A stretch of DNA of 64,000 bases from Chitinophaga silvisoli (lineage in GTDB: Bacteria; Bacteroidota; Bacteroidia; Chitinophagales; Chitinophagaceae), in contig NZ_QTJV01000001.1 of NCBI RefSeq assembly GCF_003412465.1, positions 1,302,001 to 1,366,000 on the forward strand, given 5' to 3'. Shown piece after piece: positions 1 to 9,652 of this stretch. Every line of letters begins with the position of its first letter. Position 1 is the first letter of the stretch. Below the pieces are notes generated by a model, which was not told the origin of the DNA, did no database searches, and saw nothing but the letters and a program-made list of their open reading frames with translations. Made by a program: the position numbers and the translations under genes.

Positions 1-1421
1 GGGTTAATGGCAGTATTATAGTTGTATTCAACAGTTGGAATAGGCCATAGCATGTGCCGTTCTGCAATCGTCTTTCCTTTTACAGCAGCAATCACCTGCT
101 GCGCAATACCGAGGCGTTTCAGGTCGAACCATCGCTTTCCTTCTCCGACATTCTCATACCCTCTTTCCTGTACGACCTTGTCGATGAATGCCTGCTGGCT
201 GGCGTAATCAGACAGTTTAAAATCCACACTGGCATCCGCAATGAGGGGATCTTTACCATAAGCCCTGCGATGCACCATGTTCAATTTCTCCATTGCATCT
301 GCTGTAGGACTACCTCCTGCCTGTGCCACTGCTTCTGCATAGAACAAGAGGAGGTCTGCATAGCGATACATAGGATAATCATTGCCTCCTGCAGTCACCG
401 CACTTTTATCACTGAATTTCTTCAACAGGATGGTCGTGTTGCCTAAACCGAATGTTTGTGCATACCAGCAAAAAGAATAGCGGAGATCATTCTTATCCCA
501 GTTCTTTACAAAGCTGTTTTGTTCGGAATCGCTGTAGAATGTATAATAACCACCAGGAGGATAATAACCTGAGTTAGGATAATGTGCATAGATAGGATAA
601 GGGAAACCCTGCCCGGATGGCGTACGGGCAAATTTCAGGTAAAAGATTTCCTCTGTGGAACTGGCAATGTCCGGACCAAATAACTTATCAAAATCATTTG
701 CTACAGCGACTTTTACCAGCGAGTACTTTGCTGAATTGATCACTTCCAGTGCCTTATCCCTGGCTTTGTCATATTGATGAAGGGTCATGTATACATCCGT
801 CAGCACAGTTTTAGCAGACCATTTGGAGGGAGCTCCCACCTGGCGGGGATTGTCCGGTAAGTTTTGCTCTGCCCATTCCAGGTCTGCCAGGATGAAGTTA
901 TACACATCTGATGCATTGGCTCTCGGCAGGTTAATTGAGTCCATGTTATTTTCATTGCGTAATGGAACGCCGCCCCAGTTACGCACCAGGTAGAAATAGC
1001 AAAGGCCTCGCATAAAACGGGCTTCTCCCAGGTACTTTTTCAGATCATCTTCAGTAAGGGATTTACCAAGGGGCGCTTTTTCAATCACGATATTCGCATC
1101 GCGGATGGACTCATAGAAATCTGTCCACATACTATTGATACGAGTGATATTCGTGTTGTCCAGGCCGTTATAGTCATTCAGCGGCGCGTGACTACCCCGG
1201 CCATAAAGGTATTCAGTATAAATTTCCTGTTGGCAAAGGTACAGTGCCCCTATAGTGCTAACCCGCCTGATCGGGATGTAAATAGCATTCAGCCCGGCTT
1301 CAACTTCGCTGGGCGTGTTATAAAATACTTCTGCCGCAATGGATTTTGGATGTTCTTCCAGTTTTTTTGAGCAGGAAGTCATCATGCATATAATGAATAG
1401 GAAAAGTATGGATTGTTTCAT
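1..1421 (-). CDS. SusD/RagB-family outer-membrane lipoprotein (partial)
   Basis: This is the surface glycan- or nutrient-binding partner of the SusC transporter encoded just upstream. The ATG at 1421 opens a lipoprotein signal peptide with the lipobox MTSC, putting the lipidated Cys at about residue 17. The mature part has the alpha-helical, TPR-like character of SusD, for example YLGEARFMRGLCYFYLVRNW and YADLLLFYAEAVAQAG, and near the cut end the family segment ERGYENVGEGKRWFDLKRLG. The gene is open to the left edge, so the stop codon lies outside the window. It starts about 20 nt after the susC stop and is surely co-transcribed with it. The substrate cannot be read from the sequence. Confidence 0.93.
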   Translation of the reverse strand, partial: MKQSILFLFIICMMTSCSKKLEEHPKSIAAEVFYNTPSEVEAGLNAIYIPIRRVSTIGALYLCQQEIYTEYLYGRGSHAPLNDYNGLDNTNITRINSMWTDFYESIRDANIVIEKAPLGKSLTEDDLKKYLGEARFMRGLCYFYLVRNWGGVPLRNENNMDSINLPRANASDVYNFILADLEWAEQNLPDNPRQVGAPSKWSAKTVLTDVYMTLHQYDKARDKALEVINSAKYSLVKVAVANDFDKLFGPDIASSTEEIFYLKFARTPSGQGFPYPIYAHYPNSGYYPPGGYYTFYSDSEQNSFVKNWDKNDLRYSFCWYAQTFGLGNTTILLKKFSDKSAVTAGGNDYPMYRYADLLLFYAEAVAQAGGSPTADAMEKLNMVHRRAYGKDPLIADASVDFKLSDYASQQAFIDKVVQERGYENVGEGKRWFDLKRLGIAQQVIAAVKGKTIAERHMLWPIPTVEYNYNTAIN

Positions 1422-1443
1422 TGGTTGATATTTTAAATGATTT

Positions 1444-4400
1444 TTAGAAGCCACACCTGATACCGAATGTTACAGACTTGTACGTCGGGTATACAGAATA
1501 GTCAATGCCCTGGCGGATGGAGTTGGTACCCCCGTAGGCATTTACTTCAGGATCATACCATGAATATTTAGTAAAGGTGATCAGGTTTTGACCACTGGCA
1601 TAGATCTGGGCTGATTTCAACCAGTTCCAGCCGAGTTTTTTTGCAGGTACGCTATAAGCGAGTTGAATGTTTTTGAAACGCAGGTAAGAGCCGTCTTCTA
1701 CAAACCTGTCAGACATATTTGCGGAGATCGATCTGCTGATCTTAGGATATTTAGCATTCGGATTCTCAGCAGTCCAGTGGCTTTCGTAGACTTCTGCAGG
1801 CAGGTTGAGCCCCATACCCAGATCAAGAGAAACTGCTTTGTTCAGGTTAAAGATCTTATTGCCCTGGGAGCCTTGTATAAAGACCGTCAGCTCAAAACCT
1901 TTAAAGCTTAAAACAGAGTTCAGACCATATATGAAATCCGGATTGGGATCCCCGATGTAAGTCTTGTCAGCAGCGGAGATGGCACCATCCTTGTTGACAT
2001 CTACATATTGGATATTGCCGGTAGAGGTATAGCCATTTTCTTTGTAACCATAGAAAATACCCAGTGGCTGGCCTTGCCTGAGAATGTTGACATAGTCATT
2101 CAGAGAACCTGTATATATTGCATCCCCGAAAATATCCTGCCCGTTATACAGCTTTAAAACTTTGTTGCGATTGACGGCAATATTGGCATTTACATTCCAG
2201 CCCAGTGCACCTTTCAGGATAGCAGCATCGATCCCCAGTTCAACACCTTTGTTTTCTATTTCTCCTACATTTTGCAGGGTGGTAGTATAACCCATGGATG
2301 CCGGGAGTCGAACGGTATTCAGCAGGTTGACTGTTTTCTTTTTGTAATAGTCGAGGGTGATGAACAGGTCATTGTGCAGGAAACCAACATCTGCGCCAAC
2401 ATCCAGCTGGTGGGTAATTTCCCATTTCAGGTCTCCGGGAAGTGTAGTACCGGGTGCGTATGCTACATAGGCTGCATCGCCAAAAATGGTATTGCCTACA
2501 GAAAGCTGGTTGAGTGTTTGGTATGGATTGATGGAAGTGTTGCCGGAGAGACCATAACTGGCTCTAACTTTCATATCTGAGATGACATTGGAACCTTTCA
2601 GGAAATCTTCATTGGCTACCTTCCAGGCAAAGGCTGCGGATGGAAAATTGGCCCACTGGTTATTCTTTGAATAACGGGAAGAACCATCCCGGCGAATGCT
2701 GGCAGTAAAGAGATATTTATCATTATAGCTGTAATTAATCCTGCCAAGATAAGAGAGCAGTACCCATTTGGAGTAACTGCTAGCAGGAATGCCCGGGGTA
2801 GAAGCGCCACCGATATCGCCGGTGCCTGGTACATCACTGAGAAAACCGGTACCGGAGGCATTCAGGGTCGTATTGGTATTATCCTGGTAGGTAAAGCCAC
2901 CCATGATGCTGAAAGAATGTTTGTTGATCTCATGCTGGTAGGTGACGACGTTTTCATTCAGCAGACCTGTTTGTTGCGTGGTTTCAATATTGGCATAGCC
3001 TACTGAGTTGACAGTGGGCTCAATGTTGTTATATTGGTCTACACGGTCATTCAGGTTATCTATCCCACCGGATATTTTGATGGTGAGTCCTTTGATGGGT
3101 TTAATCGTCAAAGCTGCGTTTGATAAGATGCGGTCCCCTTTGATATTGTCTGACTCCTCGTAAATGTGAACGAGGGGATTGACGATCACGTTTGAGATAA
3201 AGGAATAGGCAGTATTCAGTCTTCTGTACGATCCATCCGGCAGGTAGGGCGTGAGGGATGGAGGTGCCATCAGCATCCCGGAAATCAGGTCACTTCCCCT
3301 GTTGCCGAGAGATGAGTTCTTACGGGAGCTGTTAAGTCTGGTCAGGATGGTGTTCAGGGATACGCTGACTACCTTACTGATATCATGCTCAATATTGCCA
3401 CGTACATTGTAACGTTTATAATCACTTCCTTTGACGATGCCGTCCTGGAGGTAGGCCGAACTGGAAAGGGAGAACCGTGTTCTATTGGTGCCTCCGTTTA
3501 CAGTGGCGCTGATGTTGTAGAGGGGTGCTTTGCGGAGTACAAGATCCTGCCAGTCTGTACCGGCATTTTGTCCCAGGCTGTCGATCTTTGCCTGGGTGAA
3601 ATAGGGGGATAAACCATCGTTGGCTGCCTGCTCATTGTACAATAAAGCATATTGCTGTGCATTCATAAGGCGCATCTTTTTTGATACGCTCTGGATGGTA
3701 TAGCCCGCATCCACTTCAACGGAGGTGGCATCGGTTTTCTTGCCGCCCTTGGTGGTGATCATAACTACCCCGTTCGCACCCCGGGAGCCATAGATGGCGG
3801 TAGAGGAGGCATCTTTCAGTACTTCGATACTGGAGATGTCTGAGTTCTGGAGGAAGGTGGGATTGCCATTGTAGGGAAATCCGTCAATCACATAAAGCGG
3901 CTCGTTGCCACCCAGGATGGAATTGGTACCCCTGATGCGCAGACTTACGCTGGCCCCGGGCGCGCCGTTGTTTTGCATGACGCGTACGCCGGCAGCCCTG
4001 CCGGTGAGTGCCTGCATGACATTAGTAGAAGGATAAGCAGTAATATCTTTGGATTTCACCTGGCTGAGAGAGCCGGTAAGGTCACTTTTCTTTACGGTGC
4101 CGTAACCCACTACTACAATTTCGTCAGTGAGGGTAGCTGATTCGGCGAGGGTAAAGTTTTGTGGCTGGTCATTTGTGATCTCTATTTCCTGGCTTTTGTA
4201 GCCGATATAGGAAACCACGATGACGGTATTACGTTTTACTTTTATTTTGAAATTGCCGTCCGGGTCAGTGACTACACCATTGCTGCTGCCTTTGACCATG
4301 ATGGTAGCCCCGGGCAGTGGTTGGCCTTTATCCGTGAGGACCCTGCCTTTTATATTCAGCAGGGTATCCTGGGGGAGCCCAGGGTTAAATTGTTGAGCAG

Positions 4401-4749
4401 GCGCTGGTTCCCTTTGTTTGATGACAATGTTTTTGTTGACGATGGACCAGGACAATGACTGGTCTTTCAGGCATTGGTCCAGGGCTTTTTCCAGCGGGGC
4501 ATTTTTGAGATCAATTGACACTTTTGGTGCATGATCGATGAGTTTGTGGTCATAGAAAAATACGAAGCCTGTTTGCTTTTCGATATTGCGGAATACCTTT
4601 TCCAATGGCACGTTCTTTTCAGAGAGCGATACATATTGGGCATATCCTTTCGCGTAGATCTGCATACAGGCTGAGAGCAAAATGATAATGGATAACTTCA
4701 TAACAAGGAATGTTTTGAGGTACAGTCGCCGGTTAGAATTAAAATGCAT
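1444..4749 (-). CDS. SusC/RagA TonB-linked outer-membrane transporter with STN domain
   Basis: A 1101-residue TonB-dependent outer-membrane transporter. In order I see a long signal region to about residue 37, an STN (secretin/TonB short N-terminal) domain at about 38-105, a carboxypeptidase-regulatory-like domain at about 130-205 (INIKGRVLTDKGQPLPGATI), a TonB-box-like DEIVVVGYG near 217, the plug (PLYVIDGFPYNGN, AIYGSRGANGVVMITTKGG) to about 340, and a beta-barrel ending in an aromatic residue (GIRCGF). The STN domain is the family signature of receptors that signal to a FecR anti-sigma factor, which fits the FecR and ECF sigma genes immediately upstream. A second possible start is Met17, at 4701. 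The pair with SusD suggests uptake of an oligosaccharide or other large nutrient. Confidence 0.95.
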   Translation of the reverse strand: MHFNSNRRLYLKTFLVMKLSIIILLSACMQIYAKGYAQYVSLSEKNVPLEKVFRNIEKQTGFVFFYDHKLIDHAPKVSIDLKNAPLEKALDQCLKDQSLSWSIVNKNIVIKQREPAPAQQFNPGLPQDTLLNIKGRVLTDKGQPLPGATIMVKGSSNGVVTDPDGNFKIKVKRNTVIVVSYIGYKSQEIEITNDQPQNFTLAESATLTDEIVVVGYGTVKKSDLTGSLSQVKSKDITAYPSTNVMQALTGRAAGVRVMQNNGAPGASVSLRIRGTNSILGGNEPLYVIDGFPYNGNPTFLQNSDISSIEVLKDASSTAIYGSRGANGVVMITTKGGKKTDATSVEVDAGYTIQSVSKKMRLMNAQQYALLYNEQAANDGLSPYFTQAKIDSLGQNAGTDWQDLVLRKAPLYNISATVNGGTNRTRFSLSSSAYLQDGIVKGSDYKRYNVRGNIEHDISKVVSVSLNTILTRLNSSRKNSSLGNRGSDLISGMLMAPPSLTPYLPDGSYRRLNTAYSFISNVIVNPLVHIYEESDNIKGDRILSNAALTIKPIKGLTIKISGGIDNLNDRVDQYNNIEPTVNSVGYANIETTQQTGLLNENVVTYQHEINKHSFSIMGGFTYQDNTNTTLNASGTGFLSDVPGTGDIGGASTPGIPASSYSKWVLLSYLGRINYSYNDKYLFTASIRRDGSSRYSKNNQWANFPSAAFAWKVANEDFLKGSNVISDMKVRASYGLSGNTSINPYQTLNQLSVGNTIFGDAAYVAYAPGTTLPGDLKWEITHQLDVGADVGFLHNDLFITLDYYKKKTVNLLNTVRLPASMGYTTTLQNVGEIENKGVELGIDAAILKGALGWNVNANIAVNRNKVLKLYNGQDIFGDAIYTGSLNDYVNILRQGQPLGIFYGYKENGYTSTGNIQYVDVNKDGAISAADKTYIGDPNPDFIYGLNSVLSFKGFELTVFIQGSQGNKIFNLNKAVSLDLGMGLNLPAEVYESHWTAENPNAKYPKISRSISANMSDRFVEDGSYLRFKNIQLAYSVPAKKLGWNWLKSAQIYASGQNLITFTKYSWYDPEVNAYGGTNSIRQGIDYSVYPTYKSVTFGIRCGF

Positions 4750-5071
4750 ACATTTGGTTTGTTAGGGTAAATAATGTCCCCTCCTGGTTATTAGCCAGGA
4801 TTGTGGAATTTGAGAAAGCAATTCATCAGGTTTGCCCTTTCGTTTGGCCGGAGCAGAGTGCAATCAGCTCCGGTTATTTTTTATCGGGCGCGTGGTTGTC
4901 TTTTTATTTTTTCATAACGGTAGATATTGAATTTTGATAGTAATAGGATGTTGTTTGTTTTTTTTACGCGTGGCAGCGCTTTGCTTTTTTGATTTGTAAT
5001 GCGTGTTGTTGATAAGGTGTAATAATTGTCCCCCCTTTTGGATTTTACAACGAATACAAAGCATTCGCCTG
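4750..5071. other. Intergenic leader between FecR and SusC genes
   Basis: No gene seen in these 322 bases. On the minus strand they form the likely 5' leader of the SusC gene. They hold an inverted repeat with arms CCGGAGC at 4848-4854 and GCTCCGG at 4867-4873, and a small CCTGG/CCAGG hairpin at about 4784-4800, next to a purine-rich GGAGGGG that could serve as ribosome binding site. A G-rich motif, GGGGACA followed by TTATT and ACC, occurs in similar form at 4765-4784 and 5016-5036 (minus strand). Confidence 0.5.
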
Positions 5072-6163
5072 TTAAGATGTAATAATTATTTTCCTTTCTT
5101 TAATTTTATAATGCACATTACTCAGTTCCAGTATTTTCAATACATCATTTAAGCTGTTATTCCGCTCAATTTTGCCTCCAAACTCCCTTTCCGGTACAGC
5201 ACCTTCATAAATGACTTCCACATCATACCAGCGGCTTATCTGTCGCATTACGCCCTGCAGTGTTTCATGGTTGAAATGGAAGTAGCCATTTTTCCAGGCG
5301 ATGATCTCTTCTACATCGACATCTTTCTTTATGGTCATATTTCCATCCTGCAGGCGGGCTTGTTGGCCCGGGCTGAGGCGTACGGCGGCGGTATTGTGTT
5401 GTACCTGCACGGCACCTTGCAGCAGGGTGGTCTGGATGCTTTTTTCATCCGGGTAACCCATGATATTGAAATGGGTACCTAAAACCTTAACCTCCAGGTT
5501 GTTAACTTTCACAACAAAAGGCTGTTGAGCGTTTTGTGCTATTTCAAAATATGCTTCGCCGGCCAGTTGCACTTCCCGGGTGTTGCCGGTGAAAGTGGTG
5601 GGATACCGGAGTGAGGTAGCAGCGTTGAGCCAGACTTTGGAACCGTCTGGCAGGATGATCATGAATTGTCCCCCCCTGGGAGTAATCAGGCTATTATAAT
5701 GTGATTCACTGCTGCTGTTTTTGTCTGTTTTATAGGCGAGTTGACCATTGTTGAGTTTGATGACCTGGACGTTTCCCTGGTGGGCAATAGCGCCATTGGT
5801 GGCGCTGTCGAGTGTAATCTGGCTGCCATCAGCGAGCGTGAGGATGGCTTTATTACCACCAGGAGTTATTGTGTGTGCTTGTTGGGTAGCTAAGGGCTTT
5901 GGTGCTGGCTCATGCCTTTGGGTAAAATAGAGGATGCCGCTCACGAGGAGGGTCAGGATGGCGGCAGCTGCAGCATAAGGCATTAAAGGCCGTTTTTGTC
6001 TGCGTGGTTGTGCCTGGTCGGCAAGTATGCCGCCTATGGCTGTTTCCCATTGCTGGCGCATGCTGTCGTCTTCCAGGGAGTCTAACAGGTTGTTGACTTC
6101 CTCCTGGGAGATGTTTCCACCCAGGTATTTTTCTAAAAGGATTGAAAAGGTTTTCTGATCCAT
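5072..6163 (-). CDS. FecR-family anti-sigma factor
   Basis: Inner-membrane regulator that relays the state of the adjacent SusC receptor to the ECF sigma factor. I chose ATG 6163 (MDQKTFSILLEKYLGG); a GTG six codons upstream is possible. The cytoplasmic N-terminus (about 55 residues) is followed by one transmembrane segment at about 60-80 (AAAAAILTLLVSGILYF). The periplasmic FecR domain then contains ITPRGGQFMIILPDGSKVWL and LAGEAYFEIA, and a C-terminal DUF4974-like domain has VMRQISRWYDVEVIYEG. Order and strand (sigma, FecR, SusC, SusD) are the classic Bacteroidota cell-surface signalling arrangement. Confidence 0.93.
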   Translation of the reverse strand: MDQKTFSILLEKYLGGNISQEEVNNLLDSLEDDSMRQQWETAIGGILADQAQPRRQKRPLMPYAAAAAILTLLVSGILYFTQRHEPAPKPLATQQAHTITPGGNKAILTLADGSQITLDSATNGAIAHQGNVQVIKLNNGQLAYKTDKNSSSESHYNSLITPRGGQFMIILPDGSKVWLNAATSLRYPTTFTGNTREVQLAGEAYFEIAQNAQQPFVVKVNNLEVKVLGTHFNIMGYPDEKSIQTTLLQGAVQVQHNTAAVRLSPGQQARLQDGNMTIKKDVDVEEIIAWKNGYFHFNHETLQGVMRQISRWYDVEVIYEGAVPEREFGGKIERNNSLNDVLKILELSNVHYKIKERKIIITS

Positions 6164-6329
6164 AACAATGTAAAGACGCACAAGCGGGAGAGAGGGAGGT
6201 GGTCATTTGAAAAAAAATATTGGAAGGCTGAAAAGTGGCATGGGAAGATGGGGAAAAGTGGCGTGGGTGGGGATATTAAATACGAAACACTTCGCTGTGG
6301 AGCAAGGTAAGTATCAGCACCCATAAGAA

Positions 6330-6926
6330 TTACTGAAGGAATAATAGCCCCCACAAAATAATAACAGACCGTGCATGCTGACTGTTCAAAGCTCTGCGTA
6401 AGATCGCAATCGCCTGCACGATATAACTTTTTATCGTAACAGGGGAGACCCCCATTTTATGGGCAATTTCCTTATGCTGCATTCCCTGGTAACGGCTTAA
6501 TCTGAACGCTTTCTGCTGTTGGGGAGACAGGCTGTGAATTGTACGCTGAATAGTCTGTTCCAGTTCCCTGTATTCAACCTGTTCATGAACATTAGGGGCT
6601 TGCTGTTCCTGGAAGCAATCCATGATATATTGTCTGTATGCTTTATCGCTGGCTAGCTTGCGCATACGGGTGTAAATGAGGTTCCGGGCGGCTATAAAGA
6701 GAAAACCTTCCAGCTTTTCGACAGCGGTGAGAGTGCTTCGTTTTTCCCAGAGCATAGTAAATACATCCTGGGCAATGTCTTCAGCCAGGTCAGGTGAGCG
6801 GGTAAGGATCAGTGCTGTATTATAAATGGGGTGCCAGTATTTTTGAAATATAAGCTGGTATGCATGTTCGTCTCCCTGGGCGATCAGAATCAACAAATCG
6901 GTTTCACTATGTGGAACTCTATGCAT
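6330..6926 (-). CDS. ECF RNA polymerase sigma factor
   Basis: A 198-residue sigma-70 family factor of the Bacteroidota ECF type. The start ATG 6926 (MHRVPHSETDLL) is preferred because the open frame further upstream runs through a hairpin at 7007-7028. Region 2 is seen in AYQLIFQKYWHPIYNTA and DLAEDIAQDVFTMLWEKR, and region 4 in LSPQQQKAFRLSRYQG and the helix-turn-helix HKEIAHKMGVSPVTIKSY. It presumably directs RNA polymerase to the susCD genes, under control of the FecR gene 166 bases downstream. The C-terminus ends in a short hydrophobic run (VIILWGLLFLQ), a common oddity in this group. Confidence 0.93.
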   Translation of the reverse strand: MHRVPHSETDLLILIAQGDEHAYQLIFQKYWHPIYNTALILTRSPDLAEDIAQDVFTMLWEKRSTLTAVEKLEGFLFIAARNLIYTRMRKLASDKAYRQYIMDCFQEQQAPNVHEQVEYRELEQTIQRTIHSLSPQQQKAFRLSRYQGMQHKEIAHKMGVSPVTIKSYIVQAIAILRRALNSQHARSVIILWGLLFLQ

Positions 6927-7016
6927 AATATAGTTAAGGAATGTTTTAGGCTGGTAATTTAAAAGTAATAATAAAAATACATTTTGCAAATCAATTATTG
7001 TTTTTGAGCCCGGCAA

Positions 7017-7333
7017 GAGTGCCGGGCTTATTCTTAAACTATTATAGATTTGTGAAAAAACATGGATGTCTGGCAGGAATACCTAACATGTCTGTTAAAT
7101 TTATAACCCCTAATGAAAATTAAATGGGTTGGATGAAAGGATTTGCTTTAATGCTTGTTAACTTCATGGCAAAGAAATGGAAATGTTGATTGTAAGAATA
7201 GTTGCGGGTGGGTGTGCAACCCCAGTAATTGATTTGATAATCAGGGGATTGTTCTTTTAAAAAAAGAAGCCAGGTAAGAATACCCGGCTTGTATTTTTGA
7301 ATGGATATGTGGCTAAAAGATAAATAGGTGTAA
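7017..7333. other. Intergenic region with two hairpins
   Basis: No gene is supported here. A perfect 9-bp hairpin (arms 7007-7015 and 7020-7028, core GCCCGGCA/TGCCGGGC) lies just upstream of the sigma factor. A second hairpin at 7267-7290 is listed separately as a terminator. The rest (about 7030-7255) shows nothing recognisable apart from the sigma gene's probable promoter region. Confidence 0.5.
7259..7290 (-). terminator. Rho-independent terminator of the 78-residue gene
   Basis: On the minus strand, arms AAGCCGGGTA and TACCTGGCTT (one mismatch, loop of 4) are followed by a run of seven T. It lies 44 bases after the stop codon of the small minus-strand gene at 7334-7570, which supports that gene being transcribed. 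Confidence 0.7.
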
Positions 7334-7570
7334 TTAGTTTAAAGACGATTTATCGAATGAGGGGAAAGGATAGTTGTTATAGTTCGAGCAGTTGATGGTG
7401 ATGTTGAAGTTGGAATATTTAGGGATATGGCGGTAGTGGAACATGAGTAACAGGATGAAACGGATGGTGGATGGTTTACTGCCTTTGGTGACGATTCTGA
7501 CATGTAGGGTTTTGAACCAGTTGTTTTCCTGGTGTTGTAGGGTGAGGGTGAATAGTTTTTGTTTGTTCAT
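7334..7570 (-). CDS. Small protein of unknown function (78 residues)
   Basis: I do not recognise this protein. It begins MNKQKLFTLTLQHQENNWFK, has no signal peptide and is rich in Asn, Ser and Tyr near its end (NITINCSNYNNYPFPS). The case for a real gene is an ATG start, a terminator with a T-run 44 bases after the stop, and no better frame on either strand. A T-rich sequence resembling a Bacteroidota -7 element (TTATTTTG) lies just upstream of the ATG. It could still be a chance open frame. Confidence 0.5.
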   Translation of the reverse strand: MNKQKLFTLTLQHQENNWFKTLHVRIVTKGSKPSTIRFILLLMFHYRHIPKYSNFNITINCSNYNNYPFPSFDKSSLN

Positions 7571-7683
7571 ATTGATTGGGTTTTTTACAAAATAAAGGCG
7601 TTGGGAGAGGGGAGAGTAGTTGCGGAGGGGTGTGTAGTTGCGTGTAAGTGATTGAAAATAAATTTTTAATGGAATTTAAAAAA

Positions 7684-7706
7684 GCCTCACTTAGTGAGGC
7701 TTTTTG
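7684..7706 (-). terminator. Terminator of the unknown gene at 7761-8495
   Basis: Arms GCCTCAC (7684-7690) and GTGAGGC (7694-7700) with a 3-base loop, flanked by A-run and T-run, so it can work in both directions. It follows the stop codon of the minus-strand gene by about 60 bases. Confidence 0.8.
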
Positions 7707-7760
7707 ATTTTTATTTCCTGGCTCAAACCACCTTCAACGGCTTTGTAAATAATCACTACC

Positions 7761-8495
7761 TCAAATTTGCTTTAGCCACTGTGTCATCCCTTTCAAAATC
7801 TCAGTAGCCTTAGCAATCGCTGCCCGCTCAGGCGTACGATAATGATTCTGAAAACTCTTGAACGCTATTTCATCCGCCTGCTTTGAGCTAAAAAGCTGGA
7901 TCACAAAACGCATGATGGCAGTCTCCTGTTTTACAGACACATACTCGCCCGACCGCACAAATGCAGCCATTAGCGTAGCTATAACTGATACAGCAATATT
8001 CAATTTGAGTTTTTCTCTGGTAAGGGGTTTATCGGGATCCGGTGTTCCTGTAGTATGGAAGAAGCGGTTGTCGATAAAGAGCTTTAATCTCTGGACCGCT
8101 GATAATGTGTATTGTAATAAAGACACGGTGAAGGAACCTTCGCCGCTTGCATGGGGAAGGGCCTCTATCAGGCAGTTTTCAAGATGAGATAATACTCTTG
8201 AATATGACGATATGATGTCATTGTAATATTGAGGAGACGATAATAATACTGCCTGTTTAAAAATGGCGACTTGAATTTCTTTTTCATACTCGTTAAGTTT
8301 AGCTTTCTGTTCTTCAAACTCTTCCTGCGTAACCAGCGGAGCATCTTTAATGCTGATATTACAGACCAGTTCAGACAGAAGTTTAATACAATTATCAGGT
8401 TCCAAGATAATCTGGTTTTTTGAGGTTAATCTGAGTGCGCATTTACTCAGAGAAATGAGATTTATCCGGGGTGGTCGCTGATTTTGCGGTTGCAA
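7761..8495 (-). CDS. Hypothetical protein, 244 residues, cytoplasmic, helical
   Basis: I do not recognise the family. The sequence has no signal peptide or convincing transmembrane segment and looks mostly alpha-helical, with a charged coiled-coil-like stretch at about 60-80 (TQEEFEEQKAKLNEYEKEIQ). The C-terminal part (about 160-244, containing KLKLNIAVSVIATLMAAFVR and FKSFQNHYRTPERAAI) has the look of the RteC-like or helical regulatory proteins common in Bacteroidota, but no motif is decisive. The gene stands alone, divergent from the membrane-protein pair at 8645, with its own terminator at 7684-7706. Confidence 0.75.
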   Translation of the reverse strand: MQPQNQRPPRINLISLSKCALRLTSKNQIILEPDNCIKLLSELVCNISIKDAPLVTQEEFEEQKAKLNEYEKEIQVAIFKQAVLLSSPQYYNDIISSYSRVLSHLENCLIEALPHASGEGSFTVSLLQYTLSAVQRLKLFIDNRFFHTTGTPDPDKPLTREKLKLNIAVSVIATLMAAFVRSGEYVSVKQETAIMRFVIQLFSSKQADEIAFKSFQNHYRTPERAAIAKATEILKGMTQWLKQI

Positions 8496-8644
8496 AGCTA
8501 ATTCATATTCACAGATGTATTAAATAATTCTTTTATCCAAAATAGCTTCCTGGAAATGAATCAGTCATATCTAATCTTAAAGCGTTTGATTCCGAATAGG
8601 ATGTAATCTTTTTTTATGTGAACTTAATGTTATATTTTTCCCAA

Positions 8645-9652
8645 ATGAATATTCGCATGTTCGGGAAACTGGAGCAGGATGGTTTGATCTCCCCCGGGTC
8701 AATGTCCAACATCCATGCAGCCGCCGGAAAAAAATTGTTTAGCCTCCATTGGGAATTGAAAACCATTCTTTATTTAGGAGTACTGTTATTAAGCGGGGGA
8801 CTAGGTGTTCTTGTTTACAAAAATATCGATACCATTGGCCATCAGGTCATTCTACTAGCCATTGCACTAGGTTGTGCCGGTTGTTTCTACTACAGCTTCC
8901 GGAAAAAACTACCTTTCTCCTGGGGAAAGGTACCCGCCCCCAACCCGTTTTTCGATTATGTGCTACTGTTAGGCTGTTTGTTGTTTATCACATTCATCAC
9001 CTACCTGCAGGCCGCCTATGGTGTATTTAAATTTCATTATGGGACAGCTACGTTTATCCCGCTGATCGTATTGTTTTTCAGCGCTTATTACTTCGATCAT
9101 TTAGGTGTACTAAGTCTGGCAATTACCAACCTGGCTGCGTGGCTGGGCGTAAATGTATCGCCCATGACCTTTATCGCAGGCTCCATGTTCATCAGCATGC
9201 ACCTGATTATAACGGGATTGTTGCTGGGTGCTGCCCTATTGCTGGTAGATTTTCTGACACATTACCTGCGAAAAAAGCCTCATTTCGGTTTCACCTATCG
9301 CAACTTCGGTATGCACCTTATGCTGCTGGCCTGTGTGACTGCCATGTTTATATCCAGTGAAAGTTACCGGATGGAAGGTGATGCCATCTATCTCTTATGG
9401 TTCGCAATTCAGGCGGGCACAAGTTTCTATCTATACAGGGAAGCACTGAAGCATCATTCATTTTACTTCCTGTTGATGATCGCTTTATATGGATACGTTG
9501 GATTGTCTTACGTAGTCGTACGACTGCTCCTCCTCACTGAAAGCGAAGGTGGCATCTACGCAGGGATCCTGTATTTCATTGCCTCTGCCATTGGACTGAT
9601 TTTATTCCTTGTTAACTCAAATAAAAAGATCAAACATGATAGCCTACAATAA
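8645..9652 (+). CDS. Multi-pass membrane protein, DUF2157-like
   Basis: A 335-residue integral membrane protein with about ten hydrophobic segments, beginning at TILYLGVLLLSGGLGVLVYK. The short soluble N-terminus (MNIRMFGKLEQDGLISPGSM) resembles the start of DUF2157 proteins, where a helix of the form LEQDGLIS precedes the first membrane span. I chose ATG 8645 because it is the start that gives that N-terminus; an in-frame ATG lies nine codons earlier. It overlaps the next gene by 17 bases, so the two are translationally coupled. The function of this family is unknown. Confidence 0.8.
   Translation: MNIRMFGKLEQDGLISPGSMSNIHAAAGKKLFSLHWELKTILYLGVLLLSGGLGVLVYKNIDTIGHQVILLAIALGCAGCFYYSFRKKLPFSWGKVPAPNPFFDYVLLLGCLLFITFITYLQAAYGVFKFHYGTATFIPLIVLFFSAYYFDHLGVLSLAITNLAAWLGVNVSPMTFIAGSMFISMHLIITGLLLGAALLLVDFLTHYLRKKPHFGFTYRNFGMHLMLLACVTAMFISSESYRMEGDAIYLLWFAIQAGTSFYLYREALKHHSFYFLLMIALYGYVGLSYVVVRLLLLTESEGGIYAGILYFIASAIGLILFLVNSNKKIKHDSLQ

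Noticed and set aside
22..446. Plus-strand open frames of 61 and 130 residues
   Set aside because: They lie antisense to the SusD gene, whose minus-strand frame is continuous with family motifs; no start context or family match.
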